Assembly: GCA_030068145.1 (NCBI GenBank)
Contig: JAPJBO010000113.1
Span: 124,001-188,000, forward strand
Direction: 5' to 3'
Source of the DNA: Diplonema papillatum
Lineage: Eukaryota > Euglenozoa > Diplonemea > Diplonemida > Diplonemidae
DNA: 64,000 bases
Of this stretch, positions 30,010 through 43,000 are shown one piece after another. The notes below the pieces were generated by a model. It searched no databases. It saw nothing but the letters and a program-made list of their open reading frames with translations, and was not told the origin of the DNA. Within the stretch, counting starts at the first letter, position 1, and each line of letters starts with the position of its first letter. Made by a program: the position numbers and the translations under genes.

Positions 30010-31700
30010 AACACCTGGCCTTACAAGCCTAAATCCACAAACACCTCGTCCAGCTTAGCCGGGTTCTGATACTAGGTCGGTCTTATAAGCCGGATCTGAA
30101 AGTACTTGGCCACGCAAGCCGGAACCGTCGTCCGTATAAGACACTTTGTGTCCTCATATTTTGTGTTGAATTTTGTTCGCCGCTTCTTCGTCCACTTCAG
30201 TTTCTTCGTCGGAGTCCTTCGCAGTCCGTTCCTTCTGCTTCATCTTCTGCTGCTTCCGGAAGAACACCACGTCCTCGCGCTTCGCCTGATCACAAAGTCA
30301 AATTCAGGGATGGGTAGTCTCAACACTCTCATCAAACGCACCGATTATGAGTAGTATCGGTGGCCTACGCTGCAGTTGAAACGTCAAACGGGGTATTTGG
30401 AACACAACGTCGGCAAATGAGATCCAGGAAAGAAGGACACGGACAACGCGAAACGAAGCGAGGATACAAGGCACGAGTCACATTGTTCGCGACGACACGA
30501 AACACGAGCCACTGAAACGAGGGTCTCAAGTATGACCGACTCCTGCGAGAACCGAACGGAGGAGAGAGAAAAGCAAAAAAAGGGGGCGGGAAAGGCAGAG
30601 ACTGCACACTGAAGTTCCACGAACAAACCCCGCAGTAAACAAGGACTTGGGATTCGTCTTGGCGTTTACCTGAGAGGAGGGCAACCTGCTTTGTCGCTTG
30701 TACTCACTAAACCGGACACAGAAGAGAGCGAATCAACACGTTCGTCGCTCGGAAACGTTGCAGAGAGGGATGCGTAGGGCACCCACCTAACATGTGCAGT
30801 GACTCACTGGAATACTGGTCCGATTTTCCAGTACAGGAGATGGGGAATGCACGCCTGGAAGATGCCGACACGGACTCCCGCAATGAAACGAAAAGCAAAA
30901 AGAGGGTGGGAGCCCAAGGAAGAAGACAGATAAAAATAAATCCGCAGGAAGCGACAACTGGAAAGGAGAACGGTGTGCAAGATCAGGAGCACGGAAGCAG
31001 GAAGAAGAGCGAGCTAACTTGGCTTGCACGGGTGAGCAATTCCACAGTGTCGGCAGCCGGCCGCATATGATGCCGGGATGACCGACCACTGGCATCTGCA
31101 AGCATGAGTGCTACACGGCAGGCCCGACCGGCGGGGAAGTCCTGAGGCACTCCGATGAATTACCAGCTCGTGTGGCATGTCAACAACACCTTTCGGGGGT
31201 TGTCAGGTATGTTGTGAGCTCCCACTGCAAAAGAACGCAGCGATTCGTCTAGCTTCTCGGCGAGTGTCGACGGGTCAAGGTCCTGGACTTGACACCTCGC
31301 TGGGCGACCCGGCCGGTCGTTAGAGCAGTCGGACGAGTATCTCACAACCCCACATTGACCAGACCCCAACTTCGCTTTCGAGCGGGCAGCTACACTTTTT
31401 TGCCACGTATCTACAATCAGAATACTTTTCCAGGAGGACAATCTTCGGAAGTGTAGGCTGATAATACTCACGATTCGATCAAGCAATGCAACAAGTCCTG
31501 TAACGGAGCTAGACACGAATCAACCGACTCGTCTTCCGTAGGACCTTTTCTTTGCAGACTGCCCGTCTGAACTTTGTGGCCATTTGGGGTTCATCATCGC
31601 AGCTCGTCGCTTTGTACAACTCGTATGTTAAGCTCGCTAGCAGCTGTTTCACGAGTCAGGAAACACAACTTCGTTCCACAGAACACCGTCCTGCGTTAAT
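30010..31700. other. No supported gene
   Basis: 30015-30125 has loose repeats of a GCCGGATCTGAAA/TACTTGGCC type. Minus-strand ORFs such as 31160-31516 are open but match nothing I know. This is the interval between the LINE fragment and the 3' end of VPS35; it could hold further 3' untranslated sequence. Confidence 0.3.
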
Positions 31701-31728
31701 TTCCGGTCGGTAAATAAAAGCGTTTTGT

Positions 31729-31734
31729 TTTATT
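31729..31734 (-). terminator. Possible VPS35 poly(A) signal
   Basis: AATAAA on the minus strand about 200 nt beyond the proposed VPS35 stop, followed by an A-rich then T-rich stretch. It is placed by position only. Confidence 0.35.
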
Positions 31735-31932
31735 CTTGAAACGCGTTTGTGTGCTGTTCGGGACTATTTCGCGTTCGGTGCTCCTTTTCGAATTTGGCAC
31801 ATGTTTTGAAGGTGCTCCGGCCATTCTTGGCCGTGAACCTGGGAGGCCATGCCAAAAAACGGCGACCGAATAGTAACAGAGATATCTGCTGGTCCTTGTG
31901 GAATGGTCCGATGACGTGTAACACTGACTCGT

Positions 31933-34055
31933 TCACTGCAGACGACACAATGCGTGCGTCGGGGGACAACCCGACGCAGACTTTTCCCTCCCGAAAGAAA
32001 AGGGGTACATACGTCATTGGCTTCCTGCTTTTGTTTGACGTAAGCAACGGTGTTGTCGTAGTATTCCTGCGGAGTCGCAAGACCTGGCTGATCCTCCGGG
32101 TCGGATGTAAGGTTTTTGCTTGTCAGCTCCCACAGGACATTAATATGTTTCGCGGGGATGTACTCGTTGTGATTCGCGAAGAAGTAGAGATACCGGTTCA
32201 GAATGTCTACGAAAAGCGCCGGGCGCTGCGCATCCGTACACGCGTCGACTATCTTGAGGGAACGCTTGAAGTAATCGAGCACCTGCCATGATGGGTGTGA
32301 AACGGTGAATCCGTGAGCTTGACCATAGTAACAAGTGTTAGGTATCCGTCGGGTATATTAATCCGACGAGATCTGCGATTGTATACGACTAATATATCCT
32401 CCTCCTGCTGCGTATACTGGCCCCTTCTGCTGCTTCGTCTTCACCGTCGCGTGATGAAAAAATCGAAGGTAGAAAGGCCAGGCAGTGATGATGGTACACA
32501 CTCTCGCATTTCACTCGTATCGTTGGTGTGATCCACAGTAGAAAACTTAACTGGAGTTTTATGTCAGCTAAATCCGGCCAACCTTCGTGGCTTCGCAATT
32601 CGACACAAACAGCAGTAAGTCTCGTTTTGTCCGGCGAGCGCTTTAGCGGACTGATGTGAAAGCGAGCACGAAGAGGACGGTTGCGCGATCTGTCTAGCCA
32701 CCTGCGAACGTACCCCCCCACCTGCTGCGTTGAGAACACTCCGCAAAAAGCAAATCGGATGCCCTGCGTGCTGCGTTTGAGAACACTCCGCAAGAAGCAC
32801 GTCTGGATGGCCCGCCAGCGGCACTGAGAACTCTTCGCAAGAAGCATTTGAGGACGCTCCGTCGAGGGCACGGTGCCCGTTAGCGTCGTTGAGAACGGTG
32901 GGAGCCCCGCCGTGCCTCACGGGATACGAGATGGGCCGATCTTCCGTGGTGGTATGGAGACGATGGAAGTACTCGAGACGCAGCTGACGACGGCTCAGCA
33001 CGCGTTCACGGCGAGGCGTGGGGCATGGATCTTTTCCCGAAATACAGAGGGGAGAGGACGGAGCGTGCAGTGAGATGGACAATATTCGACGACGCAACGG
33101 AGAAGAGAAGAGGAAGGAAAAAAGGGCAGTAAAGGGGACCCGTGGTACGTGCCCGAAGGGGTGCCGACACGAAACTCGTGGTGAGCACGTGTGCCACCAG
33201 CACCAGAAGGTTAAATGCTGCGTCTGCAAACGCCGGGGAAAGTCGGTGGCTTGGTGCTGTGAGCCCCATCACAGGGAAGACGGTGGTCTCGCAGTGCGTT
33301 CAACGACACACTCAAAAGTCTTGCGAGCATCCTCGCACGCATGCACAACGGTGTCCGATCCGTTATCGCCACTACGCTGCCCGGTAGATCGAGCCCGGTG
33401 TCGAAATCGATTGCGAGCTCCGCCGTCGAGACGTCACCCGCTACCGACCAGCACATCCCATCCAGCCAATGCTGTATCGCTCGAAACCACCTCTCTCCTC
33501 CGACCGCCGCGAAGATCTCCGATTTCGCGATTGCTTCGAGCCCCGGCCGGCGCGGGGGGACAGTCGTCAGGGTGCAGTTGCCTCCATGGGTGGGCGACCC
33601 CCCGGTCTCTTCTTTCTTTTTCCAGGCGGCGTCTCTCGTGCATGACCTCTGCCATGAACGTGTGCAGCACTTCGATGTTTGTTCGACTCCCTTCGGCTGA
33701 ATTCCGTGTTCTTGCAGGCACGGGGCGCGTCAATAACGTCGGCATACTGTTGCTGTCTTCGAATTCACTCGTATGCCCGGCATTGCCACCAAATGTGGCC
33801 CAGGGTTTCTTCCGTCGGCTCGTCACAGCGTTTGCGCCTCCCGTCTCCCCCCTACAGCTTGGCTGCATGTGACTCGGTCATGACCGACCCAGCCACGACC
33901 TCGGCAACGTCCCGTGCAGCCGTCAGTGTAGTCGACGCCTTGAGTTCATAGGCGTTCGTCGCGTCGTAGTCAATTCCTGCAACGACCTTCGAAATCGGTC
34001 CGCCTCTTCTCCCCCAGTCGCCAGACGCGCCTTAGACAATTCTGCTTGTCTAGGT

Positions 34056-34087
<32 letters not shown>

Positions 34088-37000
34088 AACGTCGCTATGA
34101 ACGCTTGGCTGCCACAAGCCAGTTATCCCTGTGGTAATTTTTCTGTCACCTCCGGCTTCATCCCTTGAACATGAAGCGGATAACTTGCCTCAGCGAGTGC
34201 CCTCGCTCCCCCTTGCTCTGCTTCACCAACCCCAGCACGTTCCTTGTCTCGTCCTCGGCACCGTCGAAGTCTTCCGCCCAGTGTAGACGCCGTCGAATTG
34301 TCGCGACACGAGCCCTCCACGCCGGCCTTTTTCGACACACTTCTGCGATCATGCCGAGCGAGCCATACGGCAGTACAGTGTACGGGTCTAGAGTGTGGGC
34401 TTTGTTCAAAATGCCCAGCACAACCTCATGAGCCCTAAGCAATCTCACCGGGTCCCAGACACCTCTGAGTAACGCTGCGGTGAACCTCCCCAACCCCCGC
34501 ACCGTTGGGAGCGCGAATTCCGAGCCGTAGGTCACCGCCGGTACCACTGTCATTGCCGCTAACCCCGATCTCTGCGTCATCGACACCGGTAGAGCGCCCA
34601 ATCGTTCGACCTCTGCACGCTGGTCGTAGCGCAGGTCCGTTGTCCTGCGCGTCCGCTTCGTTCCGATCAGACACCCTACAACCGTCAGCTCTTCCCGATG
34701 TCGGCGTCGCCTATTTTCAACTTCGCCTCATACCCCTTCGGCGTCTAAAAGCGTACGTCTTCGGTACCCCGATCGACATGCCGGTGTTTGCACAAAATCG
34801 GTCGACCTTCACCAAGGCGTCCTGCAAGCATGCTTCCCCGAGACGCGACAGGAGGGTGAGGTCGCGAAAAATTCGCTCGTCACCCCTCCCAGGCCCAGTT
34901 CCCCACCAGCTTCAACATGATGTCCCGCGGCACTTTGTCAAAACACTTGGCAACGTCTAGGGCCACGCACATCTCCGTTCCCGTCAAGAGTGCTTCTTCT
35001 ATCTGCGAGACGATTTCAAACACTACGTCCACGGTTCCGTATTTGGGCGTGAACCCGTGCTGGCTGTAATATGCTGCAGCGCCCGGTCGACCGGATGTAC
35101 GAGAGTAAGCCGGAGCCATGCTATGAGGCGTTCAAAGCGGAATGTGCGGAGTACATCGGATGCCGACCGATGGAATGCCGGGATTTGACAGGCGGTGACC
35201 ACTCAGTGTTTGCAGCCCTCGGATATAGGCGTCGAGGCCGTTCATCACCTTCCGGATACTGTTTGAGGCATACGTGTCCGCGCCCGTCCCTGAGTCCGTC
35301 ACGGATGCAAGACGTACTCGTTCGGGCTTCCTCGTCTCACCCCGTCCCCTATAGGCGGCAATGGACCCGTCGAGCAACCCCTGCCAGCTCGATCAGATAC
35401 TGCTCGCACGCCTTCGTCGCTGACAGCCAGAGTGCTTCTACATCTCCTGGTGCTGCATCTTTGAAGCGGTGCTTCACCAACAACTCCTCCGTCCTTGTTA
35501 CTGCCCGTCCTTCGTGCTGCATGTCTACTTGGCCCAGGGATCTTGGCATCCGGTACCTCTCACACGTGTCTGCAAACGCGGCGACGTTCAGCTCCACCGT
35601 TACCATCTTATGACTGGGCACCCGCTGCCCTTCCGCGTCTACGACGGAGGTCTCACTCGCTACCAGCGAGTGCATCGTTCAGCAAGACGTGATCGATGCG
35701 TGTGCCCCGCGTCCCTGTCTTCTCGTACGATTTCGGGGCACCGCCAGCGGAGCAGATCTCTGCGGCGTCGTACCATCCCGAACGCAGCATATGACATCGC
35801 CGCCGACGACGAGGGCTCCGCATTAAAGTCGCCGGCTACAACCACTGGCACCCGTCCGAGACTTGACGCTTCCCGGTGCACCTCCACGATAATCTTCTCC
35901 CTCTCCAGCACAGCCTTGTCCCCCGAATTCGCATATAGAGTGAATCTGAGGGTTAGAATGCAAAGAGTCTGAGGCGATAATCTGCATCGATAAGAGAACT
36001 TCACACAGCCTTCGGGGTGTGGTGGCCCGCGGTCACCGCTGTCTCGCGGGCTATCGCTAATTTCCCGGCCGGTAGGTAGCGGACCAGAGCATCCAGGCAG
36101 CTGTGCCGCGACACCTGGCGTATCGCCTCCAAATGGAGCCCTTTTTGCAGGAGGCGGAAAAGAGCGCCCCGGCGGATGGAGTGGCACGACAACTCCGGCC
36201 GCACACGCTTCAGTGCTGCCTTGATCCTCGGGTAGGCTGAGAGGAGGGGCTCGGATGCAGCCCTGCCGTTGGTCCGTCTCCTCAACACCTCTGACCACTC
36301 CTGCTTCGGGCGCCTGGCACCCTGCCTCCGCAACGACCGCTCGAAATCGCGAACTATCTGTGAGACTCCGATGGGTGTCCCGAAGCGCCGCTGGGCCGAC
36401 TTCAGGTCCTGCATGTACTGCAGGGAATTATGGGCTTGCGCCCGGGTTCGCCCAGCATCTTCCGCGAGAGCCACCGCCGTCGGAACATCGACCTCCTGCC
36501 CTGACTGGGCCTCCCAGTTCCACTTGAACTGAAGCATGCGGCGATGCACTGACTCCAGCGACCTCCACGTTGAGTCCGCCAGCGCCTGCGACAGGTGACA
36601 ATTTGCCGCCGCGGTGACCCGCTTCATCTCCTGCACCGTCGGCGGCACCTCGACCAGGGGCGGACGCCCGGGCTTCTTTTTCTCCGGTTTCACAGCTTTT
36701 CCGGTGACAGGGAGGCCGTGGGTGGGGGGGTGGGGGGAAACCCGGCCGGGTCTTGTTCTGTGGACGAGCCGACTAGGCCTTCCCGCCGCCCGAGGCCTTC
36801 TTGGCGCGAAAGGAACCCTTTTCTCCCTTTTCCTGTGTGTTGTACCCCCTTTCCCCCTTCTCCGACTTCTGCTTTTGTGGTCGGCTTTTCGTACGGTGCT
36901 CGCTGTGCGAGGGCTTGCTTCAGGTACTCCGGTTTAAGAGTTAAAGTTCGCTTGTTGTTCAGTTTTCTCGGACCCCCGAAGTAATCGTCGGAAACTGCTT

Positions 37001-40000
37001 GGGCCGCCTCCCACGACATTTCGTACCCCGTCTGGAGTACGACGAGGCGGACGACCACCTTCCTGGCGAGACGGACGGCGAAGCCGTCCTCCACTTCGCC
37101 CGTGCCCATAGATCTTCGAGCTGTTCGAAGAGAAAAGGTTAACAGGACACTGCACTTCTCAGACCCCCTCAGTGGATAGAAGTGCGTAGTTGTTTTATTC
37201 TGTTACTTGTTAGCTGTCGACAACTTGCTTTTGTGTTGAGGTATCATTCAGATGTAAATCTAAAGCCGCCCACGTCAAATTTTGTTGAAGGAACACGCGG
37301 ACCGACTCATCAAGGTAAGAGATATTTTCCAGCTTGTGTCTCTCCAGTGGCGGGACGTCAATGCTCCCGATACTTAGCTTTGATGAGTCGATCATCAAAT
37401 GCAAAGACCGTGTCAGCCTGCCTTAATACATGCCCATGAAACGGCACCGATTCGGTTTGAAGTATTTTGTTTTAGCTGCAGACTGGATACACTTTGGTAT
37501 CGTCAGCGTATACTGGTAAGATTGACATATACTCACCCTGGCCCGGGAACGTTGGTGAACGTGAACTTCTTGCAGCTGCGGCTGTTGCGTACTCAGAAAG
37601 GCACGTACATGGACAACTACTACACAAGCATCCCCCTCATGCTAAATTACACCTTGGGATTCCATGCGACCGGAACTGTCCGCAGAAATTGGAACGAGAT
37701 CCCACTTTTTAGCAAGCTCCAGAAGAAGCGCGGCCGCCCATACCAGGTGGATAACGTTGTCGCCGAAGGAGGGACGGTCACAAGCGAGAAGACGATAGCA
37801 GACTAGTGCCGCATCAGGACAACTTTTCGACTTCCAAGGGCGGCAACGGAAAGATATGCTTCGAAATCGCACAATTCCAGCCCTAGAATGCCAAAAAGAC
37901 ACCTGCAGACGTAGACGCACAAGTAACCCCCTAATAATAAAAGCCCTCCCCTATAAGGTGACTTCGTACCTTTTTTCGTGATTCTTCGTCCTCGGCCTTC
38001 GTGAATAGATGAGCGCACATAAATGTCGCTCGGCACTGGTCGGGCTTCTTCAGCAGGTTGACCGCGTAGCTACACAGCTTCTTCGTGAACTTATCGACAC
38101 CCTCTTGGTCCATTCGCTTCATACTGATGATGCACGAGACCAAACTTGGGAGTTCAGCATTTTCCTCCTTCGAGTCGCTGATCTCTTCTTCGTACAGGAG
38201 GAAGGCTTTCTCCAAGAGGTTGTTGCAGAATTCCGCCATATCACAGCGGTCCGCCACTCGCGCGGCCTGAACATAAATGCGCAAAGCCAACTTCGGAAAC
38301 TGATGAGTGAAGGTGATGATAGGTGTGGCCGACCACCTTGGGGGGGGGGGGTGTTTTTTAGAGTGCAAGTTCGCTCAGGGATCCGGGGGTTTTGGGTAAT
38401 CTTCGGTACAAACAATTAGTTTATTTCCGTAGGGGTACCAAAAAATGCTCTTCGAGGTACCAACCCAAACAAACCCCGTAGGGCATGCAGTTCGTCGTTG
38501 CGTCGATGGGGGTCAGAAGAGTGAAACCTTGCGCAAGTGAAAAAGTATCGCTAACACTCTGCTTTTTTTGTATTCGCTCGCGCGGATCAACGGGGGTGGA
38601 GTGTGGAACGGTAGGTAGTGGAGCGTGGGTCTCCCTGTAGTTTGCTTTCCGGTCCAGTTGTCTCGTTCGCCTGTCCACGCTTGTCCGTACACGCTCCTAC
38701 CCCTTGGCTTGGTCCGGCTATCACATTCCCTACCGTTTCTATGGAATAGCGAAACACCCACGATGCGCCCTCTCCTGGATCATATTCGAGGGGAGTGCAA
38801 CGTCAAACTTGCTCTAGGGCGAGCATGGTACTCCAGCTTCTCTTGTTACATAAACGCGAGAAACATCGCCCACTTTGCTCGCCGAGAGTTAGTTGTGCTT
38901 TCTCTCGAGTGTCTCTGACCGTTAGACTGTTTTGAGTCATGACACTCGCCCGGCCCTCTGACCCTGGGTCAGACGACTCAGACGAGTGCCAGCCTGATAG
39001 TCAGGTCGGAAAACACAATGAATTTGTTATGGCTTTAAAAGTGGTAGAACTGAATTACGGCTTTAAAAGTGGTAGAACTGAATTTATGGCTTTAAAAAAG
39101 GTAGAGCTGGATTTACGGCTTCATGAGTGTACTGAACGGAATTCCTCTCTTTTTTTTAGCCACATGCAATGATAAAAAGATATGCCACATGCAATGATAA
39201 AAAGAGTCGGGGTGCCCCGAGCCCCAGACCCATATATAAATCACCGGTTCCTTGTTTGATTGTTTGTTGTCCTCCACAGTCGGGGTTCTCTTGCTGCACG
39301 AGGCAGCCGTGGGATGAAATTAAGTTCCTCGCTTACTTTGCGTATTCTTTTTCGTAGCCTTGAGCGTGTTGGGTTTCTCTTGCATTTTGAGATATGGTGG
39401 CGTAGACTTTTGAAGCGCGCTTTCCCTGCCGTCCATCGTTGTTGCAGTATGGGCATTTGCGTTTTCCGAGGGCTTTCTGCGCCGCCTTTCGTACTGGGCT
39501 TGTTGCTAGAGTCATCTCTTTGCAGTGTAGCATGTGTGTATGGAGGCCTTTGACGCCTTTGAACTTGTTGCCTGCGTCCGTGGTACTTGCTTTGCAGGCT
39601 GGGCATGCCCAAATAAGCGTTCCTCCATGTTGTGTTGTTTCTTCGGATGAGGTCTCGTCGTCTGAGGTAGGGGTGTCCCCTCGCAGTTCTTCGAGCAGTT
39701 CAAGTGTTTGTGTCGGGTCCGTGTCGGTGAGGTCTTCTAGGAACATGAACGTAGCGTTGTCTGTGTACGTAGGTTCCCGGGAGAGTGAGGTGGTTTCGTT
39801 GTTGTAAGGTGTCCAGTTTTGATCTGAAAGGGGTGTGGTTACGTTTGTGGATGGTGGCCGGCGTTCTCTCTTCCAGTGTGTTACTACAGCTTGGAGTTCG
39901 TATTTGTGTTCTTAGTCCGGGATGTTGAGGGTGGGATTAGCTGCCACTGGGGTTCGATTCCGTCTAAGACACAGTGCTGCTCGGATACTGGTTTGCGTTT

Positions 40001-43000
40001 CTGCCGTCTTTGTCTTTTTGCACTTGTCACATCTGTAATCTCGGGGGTGCTTTTCTTGCAGAAACCGTCCAGACATCCTTGAGCGGTGTTGGCCTGTATT
40101 GCGAGGATTGTTATGCTGTAGGGTTGATCTTCTGTTTTGACGTAACCGCAGTTGTTGCGTAGGTGTATCAATTCGTTGAAGGCGTCGCTGCAGTTGGCAC
40201 GTGCGGTGTTCTTCGTTTTCGTTCGCTATCGCAGCGAGTAGTTGAAGCAAGGCTTCTTCTAGGTCGTGTTGTTCTCCGTCGCCGAGGTGCGTGTCCATGT
40301 GCTCGAAGAGTCTTTGGACGACGTTCTGGGTTTTCCTGCCGCTTATCCATTCGTTCACGTCTTGGGTGCATGGGCGTGTTTGGTGTTGTGGACAGTCGGT
40401 GTACTTGCGTACTTGGTTTGAATTTGGTCACAAATTTGGTCAAATTTTGGTCGAGTTTTTGGGGACAGTCTTGGGCGGTCCACCGAACCCACACAGAAAT
40501 ATGTCGAAAGCCAACACCCGAATTTTTGGACCAAAAAACACTAAGAATTTGATCCTCCAAAACTTTGACCTTTTTTTTTTGCAAATACACGGTGGACCGG
40601 TCATGGTCATGACCGCATGTTTGACCGGTCAGTTTTTGACCGGTCAGCTGAGAAAGTTATGCGGTCATTGACCGCATACCTTGCGGTCAATGGCCGCAGT
40701 GTTGCGGTCATTGAACGCATCCTGTGGTAAGCCACAAGGATTCCTGCCTTTCTGGGTTGAAAATCACCCGGTCTCGGTCTCTCTCTTTTCTGGTAAACGT
40801 GCTTCTGCGTTTCGGGGGTCAGAAATGCTGGTTGGAGAAGAGGTATGTTGGGTGTCACCTACGTGGGTCCGGCGGGCGAAGCCGCCGGGCGTGAAGGAGT
40901 TCAGGACGATCTTCGATGCCGTCCATGACCACGGCGCTGCTCCGCAGATTCTGGGCGAGTTTCTGGCGCTGCTTAGAACCTCGAGTATGCGGGCGTCCAG
41001 GGCGCACAAGGTTCTTGACGTATGAGGCCATAAATCTGGTGCCTCCGCTCGCGCCCCGACTGCTTGGCACAGATCGGAGCGCGAGCGGCCAGACGAGTCC
41101 TGGTCAAGACCGCGGCACTCCAACGTCTACAACTTCGAAGCCATCTATACTTTACACAGGTGCAGGTGTGACACCCGCAAAATGGACGGGTCAGTGGCGC
41201 CAAAAAACAGGAAAGGGAGAAGGTGTGTGTTTGGGTGTTCACCTATATTGTTGGGAGAATAAGACCAAGCGAAAAAAGACTGCGTGTTTTTTCTCACCGA
41301 TCTTATTTCCCATCCCTTTGGTTTTTGCGCCGGCCTAGTACAATGAGACGTTGGAGGAAGACGTTCGAGAGGAGGAAGAAGAGACTATTCTGCGTTTGGG
41401 TTTTTATGACGGCGTAGCGAGTGTCGGGGTCCCGTGGAGAAACACAGGACCACCTTGCTCCCGTCCTTGCGAGGTTGCGAGGGGGGCCGGTCAATTGAAT
41501 TCTTCCCGCTACGGAAAAAGAGGGCCCGTTGACTCGCAGGAGGAAACCCTTCTGCGGGGGTACCCTCTTCCGTGTGCCAATCACGCGGAAGGAAATCCAA
41601 CCGTATTAAGAACAAAAACACCCCCCCCTTTCTTCTCTCCGCATTCATTAGCTTATACACTCCTCGTGTCCATGTCCGCAACCATGTTCTGACTCGGAAC
41701 GAGGTGTGTTCGGACGTCCGCCTTCTGTAGATGCGCGCACAGTCCGACAAGGAGACGGTTCTCAGCCAAATGGGGGGATGCCAACTTCCTGCACCGGCTC
41801 TCTGCGGTGCTGTTGTCGTGGAAAGCCTCCATCCTGACCCACCCGGCAGAGATCTCTCTCGCGACGCGAAGACCGATAGCTGCTGTCACCAGTTCTCGGC
41901 GCCGTATGGGTGTTGGTGGGGCCAACTGCGTCAATCTTTCCGTCCAGGTCCACCGTTCCCGAGCGAGTATCGTGCCTCTCGCCGGGTCCAGCACCGCAAA
42001 AGCACCTCCCTGATCCGAAGCATCTGTCCAGACGTGCAGGTTCCTCTCGTTGCGTCCAACCTGGCGGGGAACGCATTCGCGCAACCACGTTTTTCCTGTC
42101 AATTTCCACCAAGAGCTCCTGCGAAGGCGCGACTACTGTATCCCAATCCTTGTTGGTTACGCATCTTCGGCTTACTAATTTGAAGTTTTTTCCCCTGACC
42201 TGCGGGTCAGTGGCGCCAAAAAACAGGAAAGGGAGAAGGTGTGTGTTTGGGTGTTCACCTATATTGTTGGGAGAATAAGACCAAGCGAAAAAAGACTGCG
42301 TGTTTTTTCTCACCGACACCGTGTGATCGTGACCTCAGAAATCCCACAAAAAAGCCCTGTAGGTGACACCCAACATACCTTTTCTCCAACCAGCGTTTCT
42401 GACCCCCGAAACGCAGAAGCACGTTTACCAGAAAAGAGAGAGACCGAGACCGGGTGATTTTCAACCCAAAAAGGCAGGAATCCTTGTGGCTTACCACAGG
42501 ATGCGTTCAATGACCGCAACATTGCGGTCATTGACCGCAAGGGTGCGGTCATTGACCGCAAGGTATGCGGTCAATGACCGCATAACTTTCTCAGCTGAGC
42601 GGTCAAAAACTGACCGGTCAAACATGCGGTCATGACCATGACCGGTCCACCGTGTAAACGGAAACGTTTCCCGTTTCCGTTTCCGTTTCCATACTTTCAA
42701 GGAAACGGCGTTTCCTTATTTGGGAAACGGCTGCTGCAGATTGCGGTGTGTAAGGTGACCACACCTCGGGGCGGGGGGAAAATTTTTTAGGGATATTTCC
42801 CAACGAGCCAGCAAAACAAATTTATCTGTGCAAACGGTGCTGTCTCCGAAGTAGTCCCGAGCTGCGCGGTCCTTCGTAGTGGTGGCAACCAAGCACTCAG
42901 AGAATTGGGCCTGGAGACCTCCCCGTAAAGTTTCTCGACAAGGTTCGTATGCGCGACAGTCTTTTCGGTTTTGGCTGCAAGTTGACACACCCTGTCGGGG

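Larger units (their letters stand above)
40586..42656. mobile_element. 2.07-kb element with ~275-bp inverted repeats and TA target
   Basis: The ends are inverted copies of TACACGGTGGACCGGTCATG; the arms run 40586-40862 and 42370-42656 and are nearly identical. TA on each side fits a TA target duplication. The arms contain a run of GCGGTCATTGACCGCA-type palindromes. The interior is unrelated to ordinary transposases: it carries an RNase H-like fragment on the minus strand (41653-42110) and a 114-bp direct repeat (41188-41302 and 42204-42318). The element looks like a DNA transposon that captured, or was invaded by, part of a retroelement. Confidence 0.75.

Noticed and set aside
31160..31516. 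Last VPS35 exon
   Set aside because: No similarity to the VPS35 C-terminus and no convincing acceptor; a nearer stop is available.
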